Source: Azonexus sp.
Lineage (GTDB): Bacteria > Pseudomonadota > Gammaproteobacteria > Burkholderiales > Rhodocyclaceae
Assembly (NCBI GenBank): GCA_030697085.1
Contig: JAUYQT010000824.1
Coordinates: 1 to 6,258, forward strand
Direction: 5' to 3'
DNA: 6,258 nt
This document shows positions 6,170-6,258 of the stretch, one piece after another; position 1 is the first letter of the stretch; each line of letters starts with the position of its first letter. Under the pieces are notes generated by a model. The model did not search any database. It was given only the letters and a program-made list of their open reading frames with translations, and was not told the origin of the DNA. The translations under genes and the position numbers were made by a program.

Positions 6170-6258
6170 TACCGAGTACCGAGTACTCCCTACTCCCTAC
6201 TCCCTACTCCCTACTTCCTACTTCCTACTTCCTACTTCCTACTTCCTACTTCCTACTT
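6170..6258. repeat. Heptanucleotide tandem repeat array in three variant blocks, continuing beyond the window
   Basis: All units keep one 7-bp phase. There are two copies of TACCGAG (6170-6183), four of TACTCCC (6184-6211), six of TACTTCC (6212-6253), then a partial TACTT at the window end. Variants occur in homogeneous blocks rather than mixed, as expected from successive slippage expansions. The plus strand is pyrimidine-rich. It contains no ATG on the plus strand, and the TACTCCC and TACTTCC blocks have no plus-strand stops, but nothing supports translation. Confidence 0.95.
6188..6211 (-). other. G-quadruplex motif within the heptamer array
   Basis: The four TACTCCC units place GGG on the minus strand at 6188-6190, 6195-6197, 6202-6204 and 6209-6211, each separated by the 4-nt loop AGTA. 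This fits the G3+N1-7 consensus exactly. Folding is predicted from the pattern only. The neighbouring TACTTCC units have GG tracts and would support only weaker two-tetrad structures. Confidence 0.6.

Noticed and set aside
6170..6258. CRISPR array
   Set aside because: The units are 7 bp with no spacers between them; it is a simple tandem repeat.

Overview
The window looks like a chromosomal segment of a Gram-negative betaproteobacterium, most likely of the Rhodocyclales (Dechloromonas/Azonexus type). This is inferred from the moderately high G+C content, the hemC-hemD-hemX-hemY gene order and the style of the proteins. No database search was possible, so the taxonomic call rests on recognition only.

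Left part, minus strand (1-1621): a TPMT/HOL-type SAM-dependent methyltransferase (950-1621) is followed, 88 bp downstream in its own direction, by the N-terminal 287 residues of a membrane sensor with a periplasmic dCache-like domain (1-861). The sensor runs off the left edge, so its output domain (GGDEF, EAL or kinase) is not visible. A 117-bp divergent spacer (1622-1738) separates this pair from the heme cluster and carries an extended -10 element for hemC.

Central part, plus strand (1739-5858): a late tetrapyrrole cluster. HemC makes preuroporphyrinogen (hydroxymethylbilane) and HemD closes and rearranges it to uroporphyrinogen III. The two membrane-anchored proteins HemX and HemY follow. 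hemC/hemD and hemD/hemX are joined by ATGA stop/start overlaps, as expected for translational coupling. hemX and hemY are instead separated by 168 bp holding degenerate CGCAGAGAC-type direct and inverted repeats. hemY has its own clear Shine-Dalgarno sequence.

Right part (5859-6258): a 79-residue cysteine-motif protein (CxxC and CxC) of unrecognised function sits 25 bp after hemY. A strong 13-bp inverted repeat follows, and then a block-structured 7-bp tandem repeat array that continues beyond the window. One block of the array places four G3 tracts on the minus strand (a G-quadruplex motif).

No defence system, CRISPR array, insertion sequence or RNA gene was seen. The genes are mostly ordinary. 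The points worth a second look are the repeat-filled hemX-hemY gap, the small cysteine protein and the hairpin plus heptamer array at the right end.
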